Shown here in pieces: positions 51,468-62,279 of a stretch of 64,000 nt of DNA. Positions within the stretch are counted from its first letter, which is position 1. Each line of letters opens with the position of its first letter. The notes beneath the pieces are model-generated. The model worked only from the letters and a program-made list of their open reading frames with translations, was not told the DNA's origin and made no database searches. The stretch spans positions 1,798,001-1,862,000 of the forward strand of contig WWBZ02000016.1 of assembly GCA_011503125.2 (NCBI GenBank), written 5' to 3'. The translations under genes were made by a program, and so were the position numbers. This DNA comes from Botryosphaeria dothidea (Eukaryota > Ascomycota > Dothideomycetes > Botryosphaeriales > Botryosphaeriaceae).

Positions 51468-52099
51468 GTTTCCCTCCCGGCGTACGTGTGTCGACGTGCG
51501 AGAAAGTAAGAATAGAGCCGATTGCTGAGAATGGCTTATGGTGTGACAAGGCTTTCACTCCATCTGCTTTTTTTCCTTACCGGACTACTTTATGTATGTA
51601 ACCCCGCGCGCGCGTATTCGTACTTTCTCACGATGATTCATGCTGATAAGCAGCCGCAAAACAGGGCCCAGGCGGGGCTGTCCGAAGGATTCAGCCATTG
51701 CCAACGCCTCGCCCTATGACGCCATTTACCTTCTCCATTGGGAGCGTGAAAATAGATGAACATAGCTGCGCCAACTGATCGCGAGGGAAAAGAAAATTCT
51801 GGTCTGCACTCTCGCCTCGCAAGAAGTCAGAATTCGCGTGCGATGTTCAGCAAAAAATACACCGAGGCCTAGATTTTCTATCTGAGAGAAACACCACTAG
51901 TAATAGTCCCACAAAGCAGCCGTATTTCAGCAACAACCACAATGAGCAGTCGACACGAGAGAAAATCAGTAGCTGAACTAGTCTCCTAAACAATATCAAA
52001 ACGCCATTCGTCCCATCCATTCTTCAGTGTATTTACTGCCCGGCAATGAGCAAACAGGCGCGCGCAGGCGACAGTATCAATAAATTCATCGACCATCCA
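51468..52099. other. Intergenic interval, nothing recognised
   Basis: About 0.6 kb upstream of the NTF2-like gene and downstream of YOS9. No feature beyond A/T-rich UTR-like sequence. Confidence 0.35.
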
Positions 52100-54069
52100 C
52101 TACAACTCCTCACGATATTCCTCTTCACCCCCCTCATAATCACCCTCATCCTCCGCGCCCTCGCCACCAAATCTTTCGTCCCCATCTCCGCCAAACCCCT
52201 GCCACTGGCCCTCTTCTCCATCCCACCACTCCCACTCCCACACATCCTCCCAATCACCCTCATCGACATCTCCATCCTGCGGCACTTCATCCGCCGCCGC
52301 CGCATCATTATCCCCTCCCCTCCTTTCCTCTTCGCCACCCTTCTTCTTGCCCTTCCCCTTCTGTTTCTCATCCACATCCTCGCCCTCATCTTGCTCAATA
52401 ATCCCCCTAAACTCCCTCCCCCTCGGCGTATTCACCAGCTCCAACCGCCACGGCTTCCTCCCGGCCAACTTGCTCAGCTGCCTCCGCAACCGCTCCACCT
52501 CCCTCTTGTCATCAATCTCCAACCGCTTCAGTTCCTCCGGGCCCATCACCTTCTCCGGACGGCCCGCGCCCTCCGAGCTCGCCACGACGCCCAGCAGCGT
52601 CTCCTTGCCGCCGCCGACAACCACGCTCTTCTCGATGACCGACCCGGGCTTGCCGACAAGCTGCTTGGCGCCGACGACGACGCCGCCGATGGTCGGCAGC
52701 GGGGTCGACGTGGCTTGCGTGGCGTCCTCCTGTTGGTTGTAGTTGTTGTTGTAGTCATTGGGCCGCTTGAGTGCGTCCGGGACCTCGATGTCCGTCTCGG
52801 TCGAGCTTTCCTTGGTGCGGGCGACGGCGCCCGGCTGCCTGGGGCGAGACTTGTGACGCGGGGTTGCGGCGGATGGGAGGGCGGCGGGATCGTCGGCGAT
52901 GGGCGCGCACGAGATGGCGTGGGCGCGATTCTCCTGGGGCGGCAGGAAGGCGACGTCGTTGCAGAGGCGCGGAGTGTAGATGACCATGAGGTAGGAGCAC
53001 GTGGCGACCTCCTTGATCATGCCGATGCGGTCGGGCGTGTTGGGATGGCAGTGGAACTGATGGCGGTATTTGTGGTTAGCTTGAAGGGGACCTTCCTCCT
53101 CTCGATTGATGGTCAACGTACCTGGACCTCGATCTTCCGCTCCTTGCCAGTCAGGTCGCACGTCGTGCCGCCTGTCAGCTTCTGGACAAGGTAGCGCGTT
53201 TCGCCCTTGGTCTCCAGCCTAGCCACGCCCGTCTCCTCCTTGTCCTTGGCCGGGACGCCCTCGTCATCCATGCCGCTGCCCTCCTCATCCGCATCATCTT
53301 CCTTCTTGACATCCTTCTTCTTCTTGTCCTCTCTAGGGAACATGCCCAGAATATAGCTTTGCACGTTCTCGTCCTCGACGGGCGGGTACATGGGGATGCC
53401 GCGGCCCGGCGGCAGCTGGTGGAACTGCTTGACGCCCTCGTTGTAGCAGAAACTGTAGCTCCACCAGCCGCTGAGGAAGTAGATGCAGTTGCCCTGCATG
53501 CCCTTCAACAGCTCCCAGCCGCGGTCACTCGCGCGCATTAGCTCCTTCTCCTCGTCGGCCTTCGAGTGATTGTTGGCGCCGGCGCTGCCATTGTTCGAGA
53601 TGGTGTCGACGATGGGGATGCGGCACAGGTAGGGTTGCGAGTGTAGAATCATGCGCTCATACACGGCGGCCAGCTCGTCGTTGGCATCGTCTTTGCTCGA
53701 AGTGAAGGGGTTCTGGACATTGACTCCATCGTCGCTGTCGTCGTTGCCGACGCGCGTTTGATGCGAGAGGTCGACGGTGGTCTGGGTGGCGTCGACGGAA
53801 GCGGCTGCACGCAGCGACTTTGCTTGGTTCTCAGAGATTGCAGTATCGGCGAAGACGACTTGGTACTGTGGGCGCGAGTGGAGCGCATCAGCGGACGTTG
53901 TGGTGCGGTGGGGGGAGGGAGCTGCATCGGTGATGCCAGCTTGCGCGCGTGCGAGCTTGCGACTACATACCTGTGGGAAGGCAAGCAGGTCGTCCAGCAC
54001 GCTGAACGAGCCTTGACTCGCCAGCACAAGCGGGGCGAGTAAGGGCAAGGCCCAAAAGTGCTTGGTCAT
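52100..54069 (-). CDS. YOS9: YOS9/OS-9 ERAD lectin
   Basis: ER-lumenal lectin that reads trimmed N-glycans on misfolded proteins and delivers them to the Hrd1 ubiquitin ligase. Exons 54069-53971, 53865-53122 and 53056-52100 (599 residues). The first intron (105 nt) is stop-free and in frame, but its removal gives LLAFPQYQVVFADTAIS, the known Yos9 motif. A signal peptide (MTKHFWALPLLAPLVLAS) sets the start at 54069 rather than the longer frame beginning at 54198. The MRH domain includes CIYFLSGWWSYSFCYNEGVKQFHQL (the WW glycan-binding motif), FHCHPNTPDRIGMIKEVATCSYLMVIYTPRLC and its cysteines. The C terminus is very acidic and ends REEL, reminiscent of the HDEL-type retrieval signal of yeast Yos9. 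Confidence 0.92.
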
Positions 54070-54448
54070 CGCGGCGAAAAAGCGAGACGCATGGGTGGTG
54101 GTGTTGCAAGGTTGGGGCTGTTGCGGACGAAGGCGGAGGTGATTGCGGAGGACAGCTCGCTTCTTCTTGTTGCTTCTCCGCCGCCGCGGCAGCAGCAATA
54201 ATCAATTGCACGTCACACCTGCACCCTAGAAACTAATCGTCACCGCGATGCTAATTTGATTGGGCCGAGAATCTCGGACTATGCTATTTTCAATGGCTTC
54301 CCTGAGCCTGATATCTTCGTGCTACATTACAATGCCAATCCCGGCAATCATTCAAATTCGTCTGCAATCGTCCCCTCATGGTATCCAACATATGAAAGAA
54401 TACTACTCAGAAGAAAAATTCATGAAATACAACGCACTCTCCCTCTCT
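54070..54448. other. YOS9 promoter region
   Basis: About 0.4 kb between the YOS9 start and the stop of the next minus-strand gene. No further feature seen. Confidence 0.35.
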
Positions 54449-57400
54449 CTATGCATTCTCCCAGTTTCTCCACTTGCACCCGCATCCGCCAGTGCCTCCG
54501 TCAATGCCACCGGGCCCACCATCCGCCAAAGTGACATTGACATCTCCGAATGGACCCTGCGCAGGGTTCACTAGCGTTCCGCCAAAGTCGCGGTTCTCCA
54601 GTTGCAGTTTGGCAGAGTCGTCAATGATGCGGCTGTCGTCATCCATGCCGTAGCAGTAGATCATTTTCTCTGTGATATTGCCGCCGTGCCTGTCGAGCGT
54701 GATAGTCACCGGGTACGGGAATGAGCCCGGCCGGTTAAAGTTGGTAGCACTCGAAGCCGTCGAAGATGCACCAGAACTCGTCGAAGACGAGCTACCAGAA
54801 CTTGTCGAAGTAGGAAGAAGCGCCTTGCTGTCTTCCGAGTTCGTCCAAATCTGGACCAGGAACCGCGTCTGCCTCCATGTGCACCGTACCTTCGCGGCAT
54901 CTTTGGTCGATCCGCCATCCTTGTCTGCTTGGATCTCACCCGTGTCTGTGCTGTTGACGGCGATGTTGTTCTTCAAGAAGATCGAACGGTCGTAGTAGGT
55001 GTAGAATCCATAGTGTTCGTCGGCTCCACCGCGGTTGTACAGCTTGAGCTGTTGATTTGCCGGGAAAGTGAGCAGGTTAGCAGCCGCAGCGGTTCCATCA
55101 GCTGCAACGTCAGGATCAGGAATGATGTCGGCGATACTGCCGTTTGTAGAGGACTGTCGCTTGACAAGACGCTTGGACGACACGTGCTCGCCATTCAAAA
55201 ACGAGATGAAGAACGGAGTATCTTCACCAGCGAAAGGCCTAGAGTTCCCATCTGTGGTGTTTCCCAGGAACGCCTGGTCCTCCTGGCTTGGAGGCGAAGG
55301 GGAAGGAGTGGGTTCATTGCGAGTGCGGAGGAAGTTGAGCCACCTCCTCTCCTGAATCGACCGCTTAGTCTTCGTCGGCTGCAGAGCTGTGGTGTTGGAA
55401 ATGGTGCCGTTGACGAAGGCAATCTGGAACTTGAAGTTTGGCTGGTTGGGTTCGTTCGGTTCCAGGTCTTGCTGTTGTTCCTTTGGTACTGCACAGCTCC
55501 ACATCGTCTCCGGAGACACACAACCACTTTCTTCGTAGTTGTTGTCGGGCTCCGCAACTGTTGCCACGCCGGTAGGAATGGGAGGGAATCCGGTCAGATT
55601 TAGCCAAACAGAAGGGGTGTCAGGAACATTGGTCGCAGATGGACTGCCGTCTGGCGAAGTTGATACGCCGCCTGAGCTCGATCCACTGTTGTCGTTACCC
55701 TTCCTGCGGGGAAGCAGCGTTCCGAGGAGTGCAGCCATGATGATGAGAAGGATCAAGAAGAAGATGCAGCAGCACCAGCAGCAGCACCTTCTCTTTTTCT
55801 TCTTTTTCACCGTAGGGTCGTTTGGATCCTGCTTGTCCTTGTTCCGCCTGGGAAACAAGTGCCAGTAGCCACCAGCACCTTTCCTGCGCGGGGCTTTCGG
55901 TGCCTTCGATGCTTTCTGCGCCTTCTCCACATGGCGAGGGCTGCCGGGGAAAGGCCTCCTAGTTCCACCTCTGTCGAGCGTTCCGTTCGGACTGGCATAG
56001 CTTGGCGGCTCCTGCGAGTAGTACGCATTCTGTTGGTAATGTTGGTGCACCTGCGTTGGCGGCGGCGGAAAGTATGGCACTTCTGCTGGCGCACGTTGGT
56101 TAAAAGGTGCCTGCGTCTGGTTCGGGTGAGCGGCATCTGTAGGTGCGCGCTGGTTGGTGTAAGGGACTTCCGCTGCAGTATGCGGGTTCGAGATCGAGTT
56201 CGAGTAGGGGCCCTCTGCCGAAGTCCGCCGACTGGATGAGATCACACCTGCAGGTGCCGGCATCGAGATGTCATGCGGCCTCGATGACCGGCGTGTTGAA
56301 GTAGATCTCCGTGGAGTAGCTGCGGCTGCGGCCGCCCGCGGCTCAGCTGGTGCAGTTTCCACATCGGCGTTCATGCTGCGAGGCGTGCTGGTCGGATCCT
56401 GGGGTTCATGCACTGCACGTGCAGACAAGACGGTGCCCAGCGACGCTACTGCAACAACAGGGGTCGTGTCAGTACTGCGAAAGGTGTCGCGCAGCACCGC
56501 GTCTTCGTCCCGATGGAAAGGCACGCCGTCGTAATGGTAATGGTTGGAGACGTGGTAGACATTGTTGCTGTTACTGGTGTGGCTGGGTGGCGCGGGGTTC
56601 GTGTGAGAATCTGCCTTAGCTTCAAATCCTTGTCCGAGAGCAACCGGGATCTCCCTGTCGCTCGCGCTGATCGCGCTCTCTGCACCCTCCGGCTGATAAG
56701 ACCTGTCTTGCAAAGAGTTGCGAGATGGCACCGTCGAAATTCCCAAGTCATCGTGAGTCCTCACTGGTGACCCGCCCACCGATGATTGCTCCCAGCTCGC
56801 AGGGCTGAACGTCGTCGAAGCCGATGCTGGTGTCCGAGCTGCCTTTGACCTCGCAGAAAAATTGCGACGCAGATCTGGGGAACGATTAAAGAACGATGTT
56901 GCGTACGGGAGCATTGGCATGACCGGGGTGCTCTTATCGCTGGGAGTGTTAGGCGTAAATCTGAAGCGGGATGGAGTGAACTCGAATGGAGTAGTGATGA
57001 TGTTCCACCATCCCTTCGAGCGATGAGGAGTGGGAGGGATGTTGGTGTCTATGTACAGTCCGGTGGGGCCTTTGAGCGACTTCGCCGATTGAGGAGTTTG
57101 GTCCTCCTCGAAAAGAGTGGCATCAGACGTCACCCGCGGCTTCTTGGTATTCGCAATTTCCTGTGCCTTCGAAGACACAGCAGGTTGTGCGGAATCCTGC
57201 TCGATTGGGGACTCCGAGACGACGAACCCGTTCGCCGTACTGATGCCTCCGGGACTGTGATCATTCTTGACTTCGAAGTTGGCGGGGATTGCAGGAACAG
57301 GCGGGATGTATTCCCGGCTGGCGTTATAGACGGTGTATGCATTTGTAGCTCGGGAATACACGCTCGATGCGGGACGGGGCCTGTTGTCTATCGGGAACAA

Positions 57401-58414
57401 CCAACCAGCCTTTTCTCTTGCAGGAGTGACGATGATAGTGGGTGTGTCACCGGAAGCACCACTGTTGGACCTTTGACGGTTTGCGGGATGTACGTCCAAG
57501 TTATCCCTGGAGAAGGCGGATTGAGGTGTGTCATGGTCGGAAACTTGCTCTGGTGAAACCGACAAGCCGATAGTGATGGGGCGATCGGATGGAGACACAT
57601 CGAGAGGGCTCATGCGCGGCGGCTGGGTATTTTTCGGTGTCTCTGGCGTTCCGATTTGAGCAACTGGTGGGTCGGGAGGAGGTCCGGGCTCGAAAGGCAC
57701 CATCACTGGTTTGGTCTCCTGCCTGGGCTCTGGAGCGTTCTTCCGCATCGTCTTCGACTTGAAGCGAAACCCGTTGTCGGGCTGAAGGGGTGCCTTCTCT
57801 TGCAACTCGTAGGTCGGGGCCATCTTTTCAAAGTTATCCTTCTTATCTGCCTTCGCAACCTTGCGTGTCGAAGTTGTTCTTCCAAGTCCCAGCCACTTGA
57901 ACTTGCTCGAAGCCTTCTCCTCTTCCGGTGACACCATTCCTGGCCTTCCCGTAGTGAACAGACCTCCGACGGCGGCGGGGAATACTTGGCGTGGCGCGGG
58001 GCCCCTGTGGCGGGAATAAGTAGTATCGACGGCGATATTGGGCCTCATGGTTTGGCCAAACGGCTTGTTCCTCCTCTTGGACTTTGGCTTAGATACGCCG
58101 TGAGAAGACATCCTCTTTTGCTTTGCGAAAGCGTTCCGTGCAGCAACGCGTGAGGCATCATATGCCCAATTTTGGGAAGGCTGGTAGCCTCCGACAACGC
58201 CTTGACTCTCCATAGCGATGTCAGTCTGTGGAATTTGGTAAGGCGGGGGATCTTGTTCGTTTCCGGATTGCGCTTGCCAGCTGTTCGGACCCACTGGAGG
58301 GTGTGTTGGCGACCGAAAATCAGCGGCAGCGGGGAAACGGGTTATCCTCTGGATCTTGGAGTCGTCGAAAGTGGCATTTGGATCTCTGTGAAAGTCTGGG
58401 TGCAGCGTCGTCAT
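54449..58414 (-). CDS. Large single-pass membrane protein, fungal-specific (DUF7820-like)
   Basis: Intronless, 1321 residues. About 870 residues of cytosolic, Pro/Ser-rich, disordered sequence precede a Lys/Arg and cysteine-rich border (KKKKRRCCCWCCC) and one transmembrane helix (IFFLILLIIMAALLGTLL, about residues 885-905). A lumenal or extracellular domain follows, with several N-x-S/T sites, FKFQIAFVNGTIS, FFISFLNG, YGFYTYYDRSIFLKNNI, CTWRQTRFLVQIWTN and a C-terminal GGTGGCGCKWRNW. The Cys cluster at the membrane edge could be palmitoylated. Relatives in moulds are often labelled glycoprotease family proteins, but I see no protease motif. Probably a cell-surface sensor or scaffold; this is inference. 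Confidence 0.75.
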   Translation of the reverse strand: MTTLHPDFHRDPNATFDDSKIQRITRFPAAADFRSPTHPPVGPNSWQAQSGNEQDPPPYQIPQTDIAMESQGVVGGYQPSQNWAYDASRVAARNAFAKQKRMSSHGVSKPKSKRRNKPFGQTMRPNIAVDTTYSRHRGPAPRQVFPAAVGGLFTTGRPGMVSPEEEKASSKFKWLGLGRTTSTRKVAKADKKDNFEKMAPTYELQEKAPLQPDNGFRFKSKTMRKNAPEPRQETKPVMVPFEPGPPPDPPVAQIGTPETPKNTQPPRMSPLDVSPSDRPITIGLSVSPEQVSDHDTPQSAFSRDNLDVHPANRQRSNSGASGDTPTIIVTPAREKAGWLFPIDNRPRPASSVYSRATNAYTVYNASREYIPPVPAIPANFEVKNDHSPGGISTANGFVVSESPIEQDSAQPAVSSKAQEIANTKKPRVTSDATLFEEDQTPQSAKSLKGPTGLYIDTNIPPTPHRSKGWWNIITTPFEFTPSRFRFTPNTPSDKSTPVMPMLPYATSFFNRSPDLRRNFSARSKAARTPASASTTFSPASWEQSSVGGSPVRTHDDLGISTVPSRNSLQDRSYQPEGAESAISASDREIPVALGQGFEAKADSHTNPAPPSHTSNSNNVYHVSNHYHYDGVPFHRDEDAVLRDTFRSTDTTPVVAVASLGTVLSARAVHEPQDPTSTPRSMNADVETAPAEPRAAAAAATPRRSTSTRRSSRPHDISMPAPAGVISSSRRTSAEGPYSNSISNPHTAAEVPYTNQRAPTDAAHPNQTQAPFNQRAPAEVPYFPPPPTQVHQHYQQNAYYSQEPPSYASPNGTLDRGGTRRPFPGSPRHVEKAQKASKAPKAPRRKGAGGYWHLFPRRNKDKQDPNDPTVKKKKKRRCCCWCCCIFFLILLIIMAALLGTLLPRRKGNDNSGSSSGGVSTSPDGSPSATNVPDTPSVWLNLTGFPPIPTGVATVAEPDNNYEESGCVSPETMWSCAVPKEQQQDLEPNEPNQPNFKFQIAFVNGTISNTTALQPTKTKRSIQERRWLNFLRTRNEPTPSPSPPSQEDQAFLGNTTDGNSRPFAGEDTPFFISFLNGEHVSSKRLVKRQSSTNGSIADIIPDPDVAADGTAAAANLLTFPANQQLKLYNRGGADEHYGFYTYYDRSIFLKNNIAVNSTDTGEIQADKDGGSTKDAAKVRCTWRQTRFLVQIWTNSEDSKALLPTSTSSGSSSSTSSGASSTASSATNFNRPGSFPYPVTITLDRHGGNITEKMIYCYGMDDDSRIIDDSAKLQLENRDFGGTLVNPAQGPFGDVNVTLADGGPGGIDGGTGGCGCKWRNWENA

Positions 58415-60663
58415 GCTAGCCGCCCGGGAATCGAGTCCGGAGGGGAAATTCTATCCTGGGCGCTTCGAGTTCGGCGGCTTTGTTGGGCGAGATGTCAGAC
58501 AAAGGCGTCGAGTTTGCGACAAGGGAGAGTATAATCCGATTATGAGAGGTGGAAAGAAGACATGGTCGCAGAACAAGCAGGATGCTTTTGTGAGCCTGAA
58601 ACACAATAGGCTTCTATTGTTGTCTAAAACACGGGGGTGATGACAATAGGAAGACAATACGGCGAAGCAGCCGAGTGAGCAAACGATGGAAACAGACGAA
58701 AACGAACTTTTGAAGAGTGATTAGAGAAATGGAGAAAACTATGGGGAAGGAGAGAGAAAGAAGCAGAGCACGCGATCTCTAGCTAACGGGCCGCCGAAAA
58801 GCAAAAGTACATTGGTGCAGGCGACTGACGCTTGGCCGGGCGCACATGTTGATTGCGGGCGCCGCAAAGCAGGTACTGTACAGCGCGAGCTTGAAACGCG
58901 ATTGGTGGATCGGTACGAAGAGTCATCTCGCAGGCGTTGTGGGCAAGTCTGGCGGGAGGTTCTGCGAGAGGTTGCAAGATGGTTGGCTGTCGAAGCGCCT
59001 GGCACGAGAATGCTGGTGCACATCAGACCGACCAAGGCTGCGACCATGCCTGCTGCGGTTAGCCCGGAGCGGGCGCCAGCAGAGGCCGTCCACCTCTGCC
59101 GGGCGCGACGAGCCACTCGATGCAGCCTCTAGAGCCTCACTAGGCGCTAAGCTGCTATCATTAGCAGAGAGTCTCCCAACTCCAGACACGTTCGAGCCAT
59201 CCTCCACCGTCTACGTCGCCCGTCCTCGTCACCCTGCGCTGCCCACCAGATGACTCTCCGCCTCGTCCCGGCCGGACGAGAGGACGAGAGCGCGACGCGA
59301 CGACCTCGCTGCCGCTGCCACCGGCGAATCCATCGCGGCCAGCTGGCCGTCGCGCGTCAACGGTGAGCATCACGCGTCGCGAAGAGCGCGCGCGCGAGTC
59401 TCGTCATGCTGTCTGTCGATCTTACGAGGCGAGCTCCAGTGCGCTCGTGTCTGAGGTGATTTGCGCGGAGGATCGAGGAATGCGGGCCGTCACCACGAGG
59501 GAACGTCGCGATCGGCTCTAGGAACGATCGTTTGGAATTGAAGAGGCCAAGGTGCCGGCCGCTACGCGCGAGCGGCAGCGAGAGATTCGCTCATCAAAAG
59601 GAGAACCTTGGGCGGTCAAGGGTCACGGTGTGGTCGTCGAGCGGATAATTTCGCCTTATCTTCGGGGCGCGAAAAGCGTGCTGGCCAGCGGAGCGGAGGT
59701 CGAACGTGACCGCAGCGCGCGACGTGTCTTCATTGCTGCTCGTACGGCTGATCCACCACGCAAGGGCTCCAGAGACTCGCGAGGTGACATCGCGACAGCC
59801 GATAAGCGCGATACGAGGCCCGCGAGGGCCACCGGCAATATTGATGAGAAGATGCGGCGAGGGCAACTCCTGCAAGTGAGATATAATCAGCTCCGCCATT
59901 ACTCGACTGGGGAGCTGCCAAGCGGGCGGCTCCTAATCTCCGCCGCTATGGCGCCGTCTTTTTGGCTTTTGTGGCCTCAATCTCCTCTCCAGGCTCCTGC
60001 TAGTGTTCTCGTCGCGTTCTGCTGTTTCTCCAGTGTCTGCTCCCGCGCGCCGCCCTGGCATGTGGTCGTTCTGAAAAAGTTCTGAAACCGTGCGCCCTCA
60101 CCGTCGCCCTGCTCCTCCGTCCACATCCCTGTCTGAGCTTCTGCGCGCGCCGCAGCTCGCAAGCCACCCGCAGAGCAGCATCGTATCCTTCCAGACGTAC
60201 CCGCAACCTGTCCGTCAGCGAGGCCAGGCCAACATCAGCCCTTCCGCCCGACCAATTGCGCCCCTCAGTCCGAGCCACATATCGAAACGCCAGATCGCGA
60301 GCCAACCTTAACTTAGACTGCCGAGGAACGACGGTCCCCTCCCTTCGCAACCAGCCCTATATCATCCTCCCGCGCCCGCTTCATACATAGTCCCGCCTAG
60401 GCGCGGCACAAGTCACCCTGGCGACTCCAACTTCCACCACCACCCTCCCGTCCGGCCACCGGCGACGGCGCTCGTCCGCTGGCCCTCCGAATCTGCAGCT
60501 ACATCAACAGATCGACGCAGCCCAGCAGCAGCGGGACGCACAACAGGGCGCCACTTCCGGTTTGCCCGCCCGTCCCGGCTTCCGCCAGCCGCTCCCCGCC
60601 ATCCCCGGCACCCCGGTTGAGTCGTCCCACGGCCTGCTGCCGACTCCGACCACCCAGACCTCT
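58415..60663. other. Long divergent intergenic region
   Basis: About 2.2 kb between the membrane-protein start and the assigned GT34 start. It includes GC-rich stretches (59000-60600). Open frames at 59552-60085 and on the other strand lack features. An open frame without ATG runs in from about 60391 to the GT34 gene, so an upstream exon of that gene may lie here. Confidence 0.4.
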
Positions 60664-62279
60664 ATGTCGCTGTCGCGCTCGCCGTCGCCTCAGCCGGGCG
60701 GCGGTTGGGCAAGCCCCGGGTTGACCACGCCCTCGCCCTACAGCCCCCACGGCAGCGGCAGCGTGAGCCCGCGCATTGGCGGCAACTACACCTCCACCAA
60801 CGGTTCCCACAACGTCACCTGGGGCTCCGCCCAGGCGCGCAGCGACCAGGTGCGCGGCTACGGCTCCAGCTTCAACCCTCGCGGCGGCGGCTTCTTCTCG
60901 AGACACTTGCGGAGGCTATCACAGGGTCTTCCATTCGCTCAGGCCCCTCGCGGCGCGTTTGCGGAGAAGGAGAAGCTCGAGCGCGAGCGATGGTCGCCGA
61001 AGAGGACAGGCGCGCTGGGCGGCATACCATCATGGATCGCGGGGAGATTGCGCTTCATGCGGGTACGCTTCGTGCTGCTTCTGGCTGTCCTGCTCTTCGT
61101 TCTACTAGCATATGTTCCTCGTAAGGATTCTCAGCACTTTCCACAGTACAACCCAAGCTCTAACGAGAAAACAGCTTTCGACAAGATCTACAACCGCGCG
61201 TCGTTCCTCGGCGGAGGAAGCAAATACGTGATAATACTGGCAGCGAACATGGGTGGAGGTGTCATGGAGTGGAAAGGACCTCGCGAGTGGGCAATTGAGC
61301 GCGACAGCGTGAAGAACAAGAAGAGATATGCGCGCAGGTGGGGATACGAGCTGGAGATTGTCGACATGAGCACCAAAAAGCGCTATGCGCACGAATGGCG
61401 CGAGAGCTGGGAGAAGGTTGACACGATCCGGAATGCCATGCGCAAGTATCCCAAGGCAGAATGGTGAGATATACCCATCAATTCGACATTCTGGCGAAGA
61501 ATAGTTCCTGCTGACCGCTTGCGATGCGCAGGTTCTGGTGGCTCGACCTCAACACCTTCATTATGGAGCCCTCTTACCCTCTGCAGAGGCATATTTTCGC
61601 CGACCTTACAGAAAGCACCTACCGCGACATCAACTTCTACAACCCTCTAAACATTAGCCATCCTTTTACCGAGGAGTGGCTCGACCCTCTCTCCCGTTCC
61701 GTCGAAGGTGACGGCAATCCTGATTCAATCAATTTGATTGTTCCTCAAGACTGCGGTGGCTTCAACCTGGGCTCCTTCTTCGTGCGCCGTAGCGCCTGGA
61801 CAGATCGGCTGATGGATTACTGGTGGGACCCGGTACACTACGAACAACGTCACATGCAATGGGAGCACAAAGAGCAGGACGCACTGGAGTACATGTACCA
61901 AAGCCAGCCATGGGTGCGGACAAACATGGCATTCATCCACCAGCGCAAGGTCAATGCCTTCCCGCCCGGCGCATGCTCAGACAACGGCCTCGACCCGCGC
62001 ATCCACTACAACGAGTCGGAACGGGACTTCCTCGTCAACATGGCCGGCTGCGAATGGGGCCGCGACTGTTGGGGCGAGATGTACTCGTACCGCGAGCTCA
62101 GCAACCGCCTGAATGCGGGGTGGTGGGATGGTTTCAAGGCGTGGTTCACCGGCGAGGTGGGCCGCTTCCGCAGCAGCAAGGATTCCGACCCGGCCGATCA
62201 AATGGTGTTACAGCAACAGCAAGAAGGCGAGAAGGCAAAGCCAAAACAAGGTGATGAGCAGCAACAACAGCAGCAATAG
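60664..62279 (+). CDS. GT34 alpha-mannosyltransferase/galactosyltransferase, Mnn10-like
   Basis: Golgi type II glycosyltransferase of the family that extends the N-glycan mannan backbone (Mnn10/Mnn11). Exons 60664-61463 and 61532-62279 give 515 residues. A disordered cytosolic N terminus is followed by a signal anchor (VRFVLLLAVLLFVLLAYVP, about residues 133-152), then YVIILAANMGGGVMEWKG, ERDSVKNKKRYARRWGYELE, the donor-site region WFWWLDLNTFIMEPS completed across the intron, VPQDCGGFNLGSFFVRRS, WEHKEQDALEYMYQ and HYNESERDFLVNMAGCEWGRDC. The tail is Gln-rich. In-frame sequence continues upstream without an ATG (only TTG at 60562) to a TAG near 60388, so either 60664 is the start or a 5' exon is missing. 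Confidence 0.88.

Noticed and set aside
50589..51509. 306-codon plus-strand frame
   Set aside because: It is the antisense of the NTF2-like gene plus intergenic sequence. Pro/Arg/His-rich with no features.
54070..54198. Longer N terminus for YOS9
   Set aside because: It would bury the signal peptide that begins at 54069 behind a very basic stretch.
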